Shown here in pieces: positions 34,470-46,099 of a DNA stretch of 64,000 nt. This DNA is from Sesamum alatum (lineage: Eukaryota > Streptophyta > Magnoliopsida > Lamiales > Pedaliaceae), in NCBI GenBank assembly GCA_034509735.1, contig JACGWO010000004.1, forward strand, positions 20,131,395-20,195,394. Direction: 5' to 3'. The notes under the pieces are model-generated. The model saw only the letters and a program-made list of their open reading frames with translations. It did no database searches and had not been told where the DNA came from. Positions within the stretch are counted from its first letter, which is position 1. Every line of letters starts with the position of its first letter. The translations under genes were made by a program, and so were the position numbers.

Positions 34470-35790
34470 ATGGGGAGAGCTCCTTGCTGCGACAAAGCTA
34501 ATGTGAAGAAAGGGCCATGGTCTCCTGAAGAAGATGCCAAGCTCAAGTCCTACATCGAGGAACATGGCACCGGCGGTAACTGGATCGCTTTGCCTCAAAA
34601 GATTGGTACTTGATTTAATACCACAACTATACATAACCCTCTAAATATTTCTTCACCACTTGCAAACTCCATGTTTTAGTTGATCTTGTCTATCTTATTT
34701 CAGTATTAATTGATGGGATCAATTAATTATTAGGTCTAAAGAGATGCGGGAAAAGCTGTCGCCTGCGATGGCTGAATTATCTCCGCCCCAACATCAAACA
34801 TGGGGGATTCTCTGAAGAAGAAGATAACATCATTTGCAGCCTCTATATAAGCATTGGTAGCAGGTCCATACTACTCATAGTCACCTGTCTAAGCTAAACT
34901 AACCAATTAATCATTAATTCTTGGGTCACAAGTCTTACCTAATAATATGATTATTTGATTATTAGGTAAATATATAGTAGTTAACTAGGGCAAAATAATG
35001 ATTAACTTTTTCACCTGGAAATTGCACAAGCAGGTGGTCTATAATTGCAGCCCAGCTGCCCGGAAGGACCGATAATGATATCAAGAACTATTGGAACACC
35101 AGGCTGAAGAAGAAACTCCTCGGAAAGCAGCGCAAGGAAAAACAGGCGCGGGGTAGAGCGAAGCAGCATTCGTGCACCGTTCCTGCAGATAGTGTCGTCT
35201 GCCAGCACCTGGCTGCCGCCTATGAGCCTCAACTGCCACCTGTGCTTCCACCTATACCTTACTCAAACCAAGAGCCGCGGTTCAACGACCACACTTCTAT
35301 CAGAAAGCTGTTGATCAAACTTGGAGGGAGGTTTTCCGATGTCAATCAAATGGATTTGGAGCAACTCAGGCTTCAGTATCCTGCCATTGATGAATCCCTC
35401 GTTCAACCTACAGCTTACAATTATTCCATTGATTCGGTATCTAATAGTTCTACTCATCAAGTCCCTTTACTCCATACAACTTCTGATGCGTGTCATTTTG
35501 GTACGATCAATGGGACTGATATGAACACCATGTTCCACGGAGGAAACCTTAACTTAGCGGCTGAGATTGACAGTTTGATATATGAGAATCCGCAGAGATT
35601 ACAAGGGCTGGAGTTCTTTTATGATGATATTGTCAATGGGACTGGTTGTGGAGAAAGCATAGATTGCGGGGAGATGAATTCTTTGCTTCTTGCAGCAGCT
35701 GCGTCGAACAATAATGAAGGGTTCTCGGAGGGATCGACCACTCTGGAGGAGTTTACTAATGATAAGATGAGGTACCCTGGAACTCACTGA
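34470..35790 (+). CDS. R2R3-MYB transcription factor, subgroup 14 (RAX/Blind/MYB87-like)
   Basis: Three exons: 34470-34605, 34734-34863 and 35034-35790 (GT...AG introns of 128 and 170 bp), encoding 340 residues. Both introns sit at conserved R2R3-MYB positions, within Gly46 and Arg89. R2 has Trp17, Trp38 and Trp58; R3 has Phe71, Trp90 and Trp109, the tryptophan cage that packs each DNA-binding helix. The start [20 protein letters not shown] and the block [20 protein letters not shown] after the repeats are typical of subgroup 14, nuclear regulators that in other plants control axillary meristem initiation (RAX, Blind) or root endodermal barrier formation (MYB36). The bHLH-interaction motif in R3 is absent. 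The acidic C-terminus may be the activation region. The gene has no lesions and is the only host gene that I can support. Which paralogue it is cannot be told from sequence reading alone. Confidence 0.95.
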
Positions 35791-36035
35791 TGATCATTTC
35801 AGTAATGTATATTTCACGGTGTAAATTATAGTATTGTGCTTGAGGGAGAGACATTTGGATTGGTATATTATTAGAAACCCTAATGGCCTTAATTATGTGT
35901 AATAATCTTAATTTTTGTTTGTTTCTTGTCATTGTTCTATTGGTATTACTACAATATCAGGCTTAATCTAGAAACTATTTTCCAATTAATCTATATATTG
36001 GTTCAATAGTTAAAAATGCAAGTTCGTGGCATTGT
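35791..36035 (+). other. Probable 3' UTR and downstream flank of the MYB gene
   Basis: AT-rich sequence directly after the TGA, with AATAAT near 35899 as a possible near-upstream polyadenylation element. The region is bounded at 36036 by the target duplication of the MITE that follows. Confidence 0.45.
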
Positions 36036-36044
36036 TTATATATG

Positions 36045-36556
36045 GGCTTAAATGCATTTTCCATCCTATATTTTTTTTGCATTTTGGTGTTTTTTGTTTT
36101 TTATATTTTTTAGGGTATCAATTCAATTGTGATTTTAGTTCTTTACTCATTGGAATTTGCAAAATATTGTCGAAAAAAACATATGCCTTACACGTGCTTT
36201 TAAAATTTTGAGGTTTTTGTTTCTGTTGGTTGATATCTGCAAGCATAGAAGCAAATTTTCGTCCTGTAATTTTTGCATTTTGACGTTCCAGTCATTTATC
36301 TTTCTAGGATAGCAGCAAATAGGTCCTGCAATATTTTTGCGATTTTGGTCCATTAAATTGACCAATGAGAAGAATTGCCCCAAATTAATAAAGCACGTGC
36401 AAGGCACATACTTTTTCCCGACAACATTTGCAAACTCCGGCGACTGAAAGACTAAAATTGTAAAAACTAAAAACTTATAGGACTTATTTACCTAGAAAGA
36501 TAAAGGACTAAAATTATAAAATGACTAACTTACCGAACCAAAAATACATTTAAACC
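36045..36556. mobile_element. Mutator-type MITE 3' of the MYB gene
   Basis: 512 bp bounded by the perfect 9-bp duplication TTATATATG (36036-36044 and 36557-36565). Terminal inverted repeats GGCTTAAATGCATTTT and, inward from the right, GGTTTAAATGTATTTT. The arms are complementary over much of the length and the element encodes nothing. It starts 254 bases after the MYB stop codon. Confidence 0.85.
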
Positions 36557-36858
36557 TTATATATGCTAGCGTATATACAATCAGCACTGATTGTATATTC
36601 AAAGAGTGACAAAAATCATATAACTAAGGGTTCTTTTGGTTCAATGATCAGGGAAAGTGAAAAGGCAATAGGGAGGGCTAGGGGAAAGAATAATAATTTT
36701 TCTTTTGTGTTGTGATTAAATGTAAAGTAAATCTCAAATACTTTTACTTTTTTGCTCAATTTTGAACGGAGACAAGATTGAACTCTTGGAGGGATGCATA
36801 CACAAAAGTTTTACTTCTTCATTCGTCTATTTTCTGTAACCAAACATAAAATATTTTT

Positions 36859-37963
36859 GGGAATTTTTTTTTTCGTACCGTTAGAAAAGGCCATAATTGT
36901 TTTTGGTACCACAATTATAGCGAGGTTATTTTTGGTACCATTAAACACGAAAACACGCTTTTTTTGGTTCCAAGTTAATGACAGACGGCATGTGCTGTGC
37001 AATTTTTACCACGTGAGGCCCTATTTAATGGGACCAAAAGAAAAGAAAAAAATGCAATTTTTGAGGCCAATTTTGATGACATACTATAAGAATTATTTTT
37101 CTTAAACAAAAATAAAAGGGAAATTTTATTTTAATATATATAATAAAATAACTTTAAAAATTATAATAATTTGTATTTTTCAAATATTTTGTAGGTCTAT
37201 TTTACTCTTCTTGAAAAAATTATAATAACTTTGACCACAAACTATAACAAAAAAATTATTTTTTTAAATAAAAAGTATTAGATAAATTTTATTTTTATAT
37301 AAATTATAAATGTATTTTTCAAATGAAATTATTAGATAAATTTATTTTATTATAAATAAATAATTAATTTAAATAATAATTATCTATTTTTTGCGATAAA
37401 TTCGAGCATCTTTTAATTATTATTTAAAATTAAATTATTATTTGGTCTAAAAATATTTTAATACTTTTATTCAAAAAATAAATTTTATTTTTTATAATTT
37501 ATGCTTAAATATTAAAATATTTTCAGACCTAATAATAATTCAATTTTCAAAAATAGTAAAAAAATCCTAAAAATTATCTTAAATACAAATAATTTTAATT
37601 TTAAAGCTATTTTATTATATATATTAAAATAAAAATTTTCTAACATTTTTATTTTTGTAAAAAGAAAAACAAGCTTATAGTTTGTTGTCAAAGTTGGTCA
37701 AAATATTTTTTTTCCCTCGTAATGGTATCAAAAAAAGTATTTTTTTTTTCCAGCTTTTTTGATAACATTAAACATGGCGCCTCACGTGAGTCAACAAGGG
37801 TTAACAGGCCGTTAACGGCCATGTGCGAGGCATATATGGCCTCGACCATTAACTTAGGATAAAAAACGTGTTTTCGTGTTTAATGGTACGAAAAGCGACA
37901 CTTGCTGCAATTATAGCAAAAATGATAATAATCTTTTTTAACAGTATAAAAAATACTTTGCCC
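36859..37963. mobile_element. 1.1-kb hairpin element with long inverted repeats
   Basis: Near-complete palindrome of about 550-bp arms: TCGTACCGTTAGAAAAGG and CACGTGAGGCC on the left return inverted as CCTCACGTGAG and TTTTTTAACAGTATAAA on the right, and the AT-rich middle also pairs (AATATATATAATAAAATAAC against its inverse). It is in the same family as 33487-33973, on the other side of the MYB gene. The flanks give only a weak 9-base match, so the ends are approximate. Confidence 0.7.
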
Positions 37964-37972
37964 AACTTTTTC

Positions 37973-39237
37973 TTATAGATTTCTTTTTACCTTCAATTTT
38001 TTTATACACGTATTTTTATCCTAACCAAACAAACTATATAAGTGTTAGTTGTTTCTCACGTTATTACTTGAATAAGACCAATGTAGACTCGGACCAAAGT
38101 TTTCAATTTACGCTTTAGTAACGTTGAATTTGTAACCAATCGGTTCAAACCCTAAAGTGAGACTTCAATCGGTGCATTTCATGATCTGATTATGCCAGTA
38201 CGTTTTCCAAAACCTACAATATATATATATATATATATATATACACATGATCATGAAACAACAAGTTAACATCTCATTGGCGACATTGCATTTTTAATCC
38301 CAATTAATAGGGGTCAACATTTTTCGTTGCTTTAAGCAAATTTTATATAATTTAAAATTTGAATTTTCTCGACACATTTAATCTTAAGCCCAATTTTCAT
38401 CAGGAAATAGATGACAAAATCACAAATCCTTCACGCCGCCATTATTTTTTTTTTGATGAAAAACAGCTCTTAGGACTAAATATCTCGAAAAAAATCCAAT
38501 TCTGACACCAAAATTGTAAACCCCCTTATTATATAAGATGGAAAATGCAATTTCACCCCAAAAATTTCCGTACCACAGACATGGCGGCATACGCTTTTGG
38601 TATCAACATTTTAAAAAAAAAAAATTCACATTTGCCATATAATTTTTCCATCTATTTATTTTATGGAAGTTGGGTTGTAAGACTAAATGTGTCAGAAAAA
38701 AATTTCAATCTTAAGACTATTTTAAAATTTGCATAAAGCAATTTCAAAAGTTAAGACTCTTCTATCCTATGGGACGAAAAATACAATTTTGCCCAGGTAA
38801 TTAGACATATTTACTCCACAAATTAAGTAGTTATATGCTTCGCTGAAAAATGATCTTTGTTTGAAGCTTTCGATTGGGGCAAAATACTTTTTTAGTCCCA
38901 TAAGATTAGTTTATTATTATTTTTTTTTTATCACAAATTAGGTAGGCGGCGATTTCACTACCCACTTTTAATTTTACTATAATTTTTAATTTTTTCTGCA
39001 AAAAGTACTTTTATAAAAATAGAAGTTTTGGCAAATACTCGTTGTATATGTGTAACATGTTCAATTGCATGCCAAATAGTACGACATTTATATTTTTCGG
39101 GTATCACAGATGAGTGAGAAACTGGGATTTCTAGTTCTTATGGATCGACACACATTTAACTAAATGGTACGGTACGCTAACAGTTGGTAAATAATTATAG
39201 TATTAAGTAGAAGCAGTTCATCTGATCACAACCATAA
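37973..39237. other. AT-rich non-coding interval
   Basis: Contains a TA microsatellite at about 38219-38243 and, at 38540-38800, a degraded foldback-like segment sharing GACTAAATGTGT with 58029-58043. No gene was seen. Confidence 0.45.
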
Positions 39238-39590
39238 CGAGAAAAATTGCAATTCACGTCACATAGCTTACTTTATTTGTAATTTGGTCCCATTATATTA
39301 TGACTCAACAAATTTAATCCTATAAGTTCAAAAAAGTTACAATTTACATCTCATTAACTTTTTCTGTTAAATTGTTAACGGGTGGAGCACGTGCCAAGCT
39401 CATGCTCCGTTAACATTGTTTCTTAAGTTAACGGTCCATGCATTAACAATTTAAAGTAAAGTGTTGATGGGGCATATATTGTAATTTTTTAGACTTGTGG
39501 GACTAAATTTGCTGAGTCGTAAAACAATGAGACCAAAATCGCAAATGGAATAAGTTATGGGACCTATATTTTTTAATTTTCTCTCACCTA
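39238..39590. mobile_element. Foldback MITE (~350 bp)
   Basis: The left arm (GTCCCATTATA, ACTCAACAAATTTAATCCTA, TTAACGG) returns inverted on the right (GGGACTAAATTTGCTGAGTC, GTTAACGG). It is non-coding. No duplication was confirmed and the ends are approximate. Confidence 0.6.
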
Positions 39591-39817
39591 CATATTTCAA
39601 GGTTACGGCATGTGCAAGTTCAGTGGCGCGGCAAAATGGAGAATTGCATATGGAGAATTACATATATTTAGTCGCATTGCTTATGAGATTCTCGAAATAG
39701 ACGTATACCTTTAAAAATTTATCATTTTCAATCATCTTATCAAATTTCCATTAAGAAATTGAACAAAAAACCCATGCAAGTTACGAGGTGATTCTTTTCC
39801 TCCATCCTGAAAAAATA

Positions 39818-40055
39818 GGGATAAATGCAATTTACCCTCCTGCGATATAAGAAATGAGTAAAAATCTCTTGTAAAAAAATAATTAGCAAATTACTTTCCT
39901 GTGTTTTGAGAAATGAAGCAAATTATCCCCGTATCAAGGGAAAACACAAGGGGTAATTTACTTCATTTTAAGATCACATGGGATAATTTGTTAATTATTT
40001 TTACGGGGGAGTTTTGATCATTTCTTATATCACAGGGGTAAATTACATTTCTCCC
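39818..40055. mobile_element. Foldback MITE (AATGCAATTTACC family) with target duplication
   Basis: 238 bp flanked by TGAAAAAATA at 39808-39817 and 40056-40065 (a 9-10 base duplication). It starts GGGATAAATGCAATTTACCC and ends with the inverse, GGGTAAATTACATTTCTCCC. Same family as 7869-8122 and 45041-45270. Confidence 0.85.
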
Positions 40056-40065
40056 TGAAAAAATA

Positions 40066-40793
40066 ACTGTCGTGATTTTTACATGGCTTTTTCGGCCAAT
40101 TTACTAATAGATATTGACAGGAAATTGAAAATGAGACTTTTTACTAGTTAAAAAACTATTTCAGAGAATATCATAAGTAATGAGATTGAAAATATATTGA
40201 ACTTAAGTTATAAGATAAAAATGCAATTTCCCACTTGATAGACTTGTCTCCTGATATACTTGCTGTCTTGCACACAATTTTGGATTTTGATACGAAAATA
40301 AAAACATATATACAATAAAAAACATATTTTTAAAATTCATCTCAGATTTTCATCGCAAAATTTGAAATTCTAAAATCGAATATTTCCGACTTAAACTTTT
40401 TATTCAATTATAAGTCAAAGATGAAATATTTTTTCTAATTATTTCTACATTTTTTGGAAGTGACAATATTTCGTCAAAAATACCATTTATGTTTTTGTAA
40501 TTTTATTTTATAATTTTCAGACAGAAGTATTTTCCGTCTCTAAATTCGTTTATGAAAGGTGAAAATTATCTCTGATTTCCACGTCTGAAACCCTCTCTTC
40601 TAATAATTAAACCTGCTCTCTTGTCTGCAATTTGATCGTATGTATCATCCGAATTGGGATGTCATATGCTAGCACTGATGGGTACGTAATTTCATCAACA
40701 ACAAGTACTAAGTGAGATTTTTTTCATTAGGTTGTACTTATTCCTGAAAATATTACAAGAAAATAGAAAACATAAAAGAGCTACACTATAAGA
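40066..40793. other. AT-rich non-coding interval
   Basis: No gene. Short repeats such as CGTCTCTAAATTCGT near 40540 resemble the subterminal motifs of the CACTA-like piece that follows. Confidence 0.45.
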
Positions 40794-40930
40794 AAACAAG
40801 GTTTTTCAGCGGAAAAATCCGTCTTTGAAGCCCTCAAATCCGTCTCTAAAAAAAATTAAAATCGAAAATATTTATCCGTAAATCTGTATATGAAGGTCCA
40901 ATGGCCGATTTCATAGCTTTAAGCTAGCTC
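40794..40930. mobile_element. CACTA-like transposon end fragment
   Basis: Begins CACTATAAGAAAACAAGG, close to the CACTACAAGAAAA termini of plant CACTA elements, followed by repeated AAATCCGTCT motifs like subterminal repeats. No transposase and no matching right end were found nearby. Confidence 0.5.
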
Positions 40931-41271
40931 TTTTCGAATTATTGTGAAAACTATTTAGTTTAGACTTTCCATTCTTGAAGGAATGCCTAACTAGACGGGT
41001 ATTTGACGTACAGTTTTATGAGCTCTTTTGAATAATTTTTATTTTTCAAAAATGTATATAGAAAGGTCAAGTACTACTCTTCCCAAAAAATTTATAGGAT
41101 CAATTATATATAGGTTTACTTGTACTTTACGTATTGTAATTATAACCCTTTGACATTTTAGTTCTGTAATTTATTCGAATAGCAATTTAGTCTTGTATGT
41201 TTTAATTATGCGATCGCATAATTAAAAACATATAGGATTAAATTGCTACTATAGTAAGTTACAGTACAAGA

Positions 41272-41460
41272 AAATTGGTCAATAACAACGAAAAAAAATT
41301 AGCGACGAGTAAATTAGGAAGTAAAATTTTCGTTCGTAATTTACATTATTTAATACATGAAAATTACCTATTAATGAATTTAGCAATGAATAATTACTTG
41401 CAACAAAGTTAGCAACAAATGGTTTAAAATATATATTAAATATTGTAGATTAGCAACAAA
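41272..41460. mobile_element. Second CACTA-like end fragment
   Basis: CAGTACAAGAAAATTGGTC, a one-base variant of the CACTA terminus, followed by repeated GCAACAAA, GCGACGAG and GCAATGAA motifs, characteristic of subterminal regions. No partner end was found. Confidence 0.45.
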
Positions 41461-42438
41461 AATTTAACTTTCTAATTAGCTCGATATTGAATTTAACATC
41501 AAATTTTTTTGTAACTATAATTATGGGACCAAAAAATTCCTTTAAGCCTTGTATATAAGCTCCAGAAATAAGAAACATGACTCGTGATTCATTTTTAGAG
41601 AAAAATGTAGTATTTTGTATCATACTATATATAGGGGTGTAGAGGTGTTGCCAAGTTAAATTTGACCTTTTGGTACTCAAATGCCACGTGAAATGAATGT
41701 GGTAGAAGGTAGGGTTGAGAAGACGTCAATTGTAAAAACAAATTTACTATGTTGAAAGAAAATTGAGAGTATTTTTCGCTCAAAAATCAAAATTTCCGCT
41801 CTTTTAATACCCTATGCTAAGCAAGTTTGCTGCCAAATTAATCAAAGCTTTGATTCGATTCACCCAAAAATTATAACAAGAAGTGGAAATCGCACAACAA
41901 AATGCTACGATACGACCAAAGCATCTGAATGGCTATGGACAAGTGGACTACATATGGCTGAATGTTTCTGCTATTTTTTTTAATCATAAAGAGTATATTA
42001 TAATATAGGTATTTTGTATTTTAGTATATTTTATGGATTAAAGTATTATCATTGTCTATATTATTATAAAAGAAAAACCCTCTTTTTACTCATAATAGCG
42101 GTTAATGATATTGGCGCACCAATTTTTTGTAATAGCAAAATATCCTTTAGCTGATAAAATAACTACTTTATTCAACTATCGAAATTTTTTATTCATTGAT
42201 AAATTAGTTTTTTCTTTTTGTTTTTTTTTTTTTAATATGATGTGTTAGTTTATATATTTCACTCTTATTTATAATATATTTTAAAATATGAAAAATTATT
42301 TATTATCTGCACACAAGAACGGCATGGCACAATGGCTAGTATTATAATAATATTTGCACTAGATTTTGCGGAGAAATGTTGTAATGGTTCGAGGTATCAG
42401 CGCATTCTTTTCTTTCTTTCTTTCTTTCTTTTTTTTTT
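41461..42438. other. Non-coding interval, (CTTT)n at right edge
   Basis: AT-rich, with no gene. A CTTT repeat (about 42411-42430) adjoins the next element. Confidence 0.5.
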
Positions 42439-42861
42439 GGGTAAATTACATCTACCTCCCTCAAGATTTGGTATAATTACAAATACCCCCTCGTTGTTTG
42501 AAAAATTACAAATACCCTCCTGAGGTTTGTAACCGTCTAACAAATAACCCATTTCCATTAATTTGTATAGTTAAACTGACCAAAATGTCCTAATGCACTA
42601 AATTATTTTTATTTATTTTTTAATATTCTTTTGACTATAATATGCAGGGAGAGGTTTCTTAAATTTTTTACACAGAGGAGCAATAATGTAATTTGTCTTG
42701 GTCGATTTTTCTACAATCTTAATAAAAAATTCAAGGGCAAAATGGTCAATTTCAGGTTCTGGTTAAAAATTACAAACCTCAGGGAGGTATTTGTAAGTTT
42801 TCAACAACGAGGGGGTATTTATAATTATGCCAAACCTCAAGGAAAGTAAATGTAATTTACC
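42439..42861. mobile_element. Mutator-type MITE, short relative of 3890-5459
   Basis: Terminal inverted repeats GGGTAAATTACATCTACCTC and, inward from the right, AGGTAAATTACATTTACTTT match those of the 1.57-kb element at 3890. The arms carry the same GAGGTTTG-AATTACAAATA pattern. The interior is short and non-coding. The duplication is obscured by a T-rich left flank. Confidence 0.75.
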
Positions 42862-43384
42862 TTTCATTATTTTAATTGAATACCGTTGCAGGCATAAGTG
42901 CTGCAAACATGGCTACTTCAGCTCTTTTCGGAAGGTAAGAGAGTTTAGTCACTTTTGGGCTTAAGGACTTTGTTAGAAGCGAAGGAAAGACAGTCAATAG
43001 GAATTCTCTCTACTCTAGAACCTATAGGCATAGGAGCAATAGACTGAAGAGGTACGGAACATTTCATTTATACATAGTATCAGTCGTGGAACACGGTCTC
43101 TGCATACGTGCATGTAATAAATTATTTTTCACAATTTAAAAATAATATAAATAAAAATAAAAATATAAACTAACACATCACATTTCAGAATAAAAATAAT
43201 TAAACAAATAAAAAAAAAAAGAAAACTAACTTAATATAGAAATATTATCGGCACAGAAATAAAATTGGTGTCAGAGTGTCATAAAATGTCGATTATGAGT
43301 GGAAAATGCCTAACTTTTTTACATTAGTAAAAAGAATAATTAGTTGCGCTTTCCTTTCCCTTTTTCTTCTCATATATAAAATAT
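42862..43384. other. Non-coding interval
   Basis: No supported gene. A small exon-like string, ATGGCTACTTCAGCTC followed by a GGTAAGAG donor-like site at about 42909-42940, has no partner exon. Confidence 0.4.
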
Positions 43385-43868
43385 ATGGAATAATTACACT
43401 TAGATTCTTCTAAAAATGCGAAATTATACTTTTCTTTAAAAATATCTTAAAGTTACACTTACACTCCCTCAGTAAATTTCACTGTTGACACCTAACCTCA
43501 TTTCATTAAGATTTGGACTAAAAATGCTGACGTTAGCAAAACAAATTACATAAATTCTCAATTCTACCACTCATTTAGCATTCCCATGTAATAATTTGAT
43601 ATTGATAAAGGTAAAAATATAATAATATTAACCTTATATTTATTCCTTTATAAATACAAAAATATACATGAGAATGTTAAATGAGAGGCAAAATTGAAAA
43701 TTTATGTAATTTTTTTTTGTTAACGTCAATATTTTTTCGTCTAGACCCTAACGAAAAGGGGGTAAGGTGTGAACAGAGAATTTTCGGAGGGATATTAGTG
43801 TAATTTCAAACATTTTTGGAGGAAAGTGTAATTTATAATTTTAGAGGGGATCTAAGCATAGTTAAGCC
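43385..43868. mobile_element. Foldback MITE (~480 bp)
   Basis: The left arm AATTACACTTAGATTC and a GACGTTAGCAAAACAAATTA segment are mirrored at the right by TAATTTTTTTTTGTTAACGTC and GGGGATCTAAGC. It is non-coding, and the ends are approximate. Confidence 0.6.
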
Positions 43869-44099
43869 AAAATATAGCAATTGCATGGTTTGTTGCTCAA
43901 GATCATAGGCATTGTTGATACAGCTTGTAATGAAATATAAGTATATTTAGTATGAATACGCTTTTTCCTTTTCCTTTTCATATATTCTAGTGTTTGGTTC
44001 GTTTGGCAAAGAACCATAGGCAGAAAACAAATAATAGTTTCAAAATGGTACTAAAAATACAATTTTTTTGATATTATTAAAATACTATATATTACAAAT

Positions 44100-44390
44100 A
44101 AGCTTTCTCAATTTTGACAAAAATATAATTTTAGTCCTATAATTATAGAGGGTGACAAATTTGATCTTGGTGAGATCATATTTTGTAATTTGGTATTGTT
44201 ATTTAAAAACATTTGCAAATTTAGGACATTCAGCCAATCTTGCTGAAATATCCCATGTGATTTGCATATGACATAATTAAATTTGGGATTTCGGCGAAAT
44301 GGGCCCGAGTTGTCCTAAAATTGTCAATATTTTTAAACTATAGAATCAAAATTATCACCCCTATAGTTATAGTACTATTTTTAATTTTTC
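44100..44390. mobile_element. Foldback element (~290 bp)
   Basis: The arms TTAGTCCTATAATTATAGAG and CACCCCTATAGTTATAGTAC are inverted relative to each other, as are AATTTAGGACA and TGTCCTAAAATT. Non-coding, directly beside the 3' end of the LINE. Confidence 0.55.
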
Positions 44391-44639
44391 CAATAGGTAA
44401 TTGCATTATAATGAAATAATATTGATAGTACAACAACAAGCTCGCCCGCTTGATGATAAAACAACATCATATACATCTGTAGGAAAGAGAAAAGGCAACA
44501 TATCATTCCCAGCTATTCTTCACGTCCTATAAAGAATGGAAGCTTGAAGGTGTGGGTTCAATTCATCACTCATATATAATCAGCTGTCGAACTTGCTCTA
44601 ATCCTTGGAATTTTCTCATGTTCCTCTCCATAATGAGGA

Positions 44640-45974
44640 CTCCTCCATCATCTCCCGGCCCACTTAATGCCTTGTTGCCATTGCAATCTAGGCCATTTGA
44701 AGTATACTTCTCACTTTAAGACGGTCACACATCTCTGCAAAAACCGTCATTAAGAAAACAAATGACCAAGTATAAAGATATTTCTAAGTATTTTAAATGG
44801 TCATCTCAGCAAAGACTTCCAAGGAACTTTTGCACCCTGAGGTTGAAACAGGGCAAGTGCATCAGTAGTGTTGTACTTGCCTGTGTTGTTCATCCATCTA
44901 ATGTGCTCCTCACCATGGTGTATAGCAGGACTTCGCTCCAGAATGTCATGTATCTCAATTCTATTGGCTACAGGCTAGTACCACTCTCCTCTAATAATCA
45001 CACAATGCAAAAAAGAATAAACTAGCAACCCTATCAATAAGGGTTTAATGCAATTTACCTCGTGTGATGTTTCAAATGAGTAAATCACCCCTTGTGAAAA
45101 AAATAATGGCAATTTACCTTCCTTTCTTTTTAAAAATATAGTAATTTACCTCCCTGTCTGAGGGCGTAAATTGCTTCATTTGAAAATACAAGGAGGTAAA
45201 TGGCTATTATTTTTATAGGGGGATAATTTGCATATATCACATATCACAGGGGTAACTTGCATGTTTCCCTTATCAATAATAGTCCCTTAGGGAGCTAAGT
45301 AGTGGCCCAACTTGATGCTAAGGATCTGGCCACAGTATGATTTTATGGCATTTTCCAACTCTATGCTCTACCCCTACTGCAAGGTGGGTTCTAAGTTGAA
45401 CTATCTTCCTCCAGTACCAATAACCTGTTGTGATATTAGCTGTCCAAATGGTGTGTTGTTGTAGTCTAAACCCGAGGACCCATGCCACCCAGAGTGCTTG
45501 TGTATTTTGTTGCACATTCTCCCATAGGTGCCTTATGATCAAGGCTAGATTCATGGCAGAAAGTTACGGATTCCCAGTCCATGTTAATCAACAGGCAGGC
45601 AGACTTGTCTCGAAGTAACCTTGGAGTAACCCTTGCATGTATTATCCTTCCACAAAAATGTCCTCAACTTTCGTTGAATAGCCTTAGTAACTTCTCATGG
45701 CATGAAAAATGTAGAAGCCCAATACTGATTTAATGGGTTGAGCCCTTGCACTAAAAGAGAGGCTCAAAGTACTCCAACTTGCAATTCTATTATCTATTTC
45801 AAGAAAGAGAGGTGCACAACTAGTCATAATAAACATTGAGAAGTAAACGGGCAACCCTAAGTACTTCACAGATAGAATTGCTTCCTCATATCCCAGTGCA
45901 GCTACTAATTCATTTTTCCTCCCTGGTGCAACTTTGGAGAAAATGACTTGGGTCTTTGTTGGTTTTGCTTGCAA
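44640..45974 (-). pseudogene. LINE ORF2: RT thumb, connection and zf-RVT region
   Basis: 45974-45684 reads KPTKTQVIFSKVAPGRKN, LGYEEAILSVKYLGLPVYFS, then FSARAQPIKSVL: the segment after the RT catalytic core in plant LINEs. 45554-45318 reads ALIIRHLWENVQQNTQALWV and YWYWRKIVQLRTHL, the linker before zf-RVT. A degraded zf-RVT and C-terminal region follows, split by the MITE at 45041-45270. Frame changes and stops make this a relic. Confidence 0.8.
45041..45270. mobile_element. Foldback MITE (AATGCAATTTACC family) inside the LINE
   Basis: 230 bp with the perfect 9-bp duplication TATCAATAA (45032-45040 and 45271-45279). It begins GGGTTTAATGCAATTTACCT and, inward from the right, AGGGAAACATGCAAGTTACC. 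The 9-bp duplication places the family with Mutator-type elements. Confidence 0.9.
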
Positions 45975-46099
45975 CCCTGAAAGATCTGAGAATCGCTCCA
46001 GACTTCCTTAAAGACCATTACTGAAGGCATATTTGCCTGACATAACAAAAGCAGATCATCAACAAAGCATATGTTTAAAATACTTACCTCCTTACATCT

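Noticed and set aside
42909..42940. Possible first exon (short ATG frame ending at a GTAAGAG donor)
   Set aside because: No partner exon, no recognisable peptide, and MITE sequence immediately upstream.
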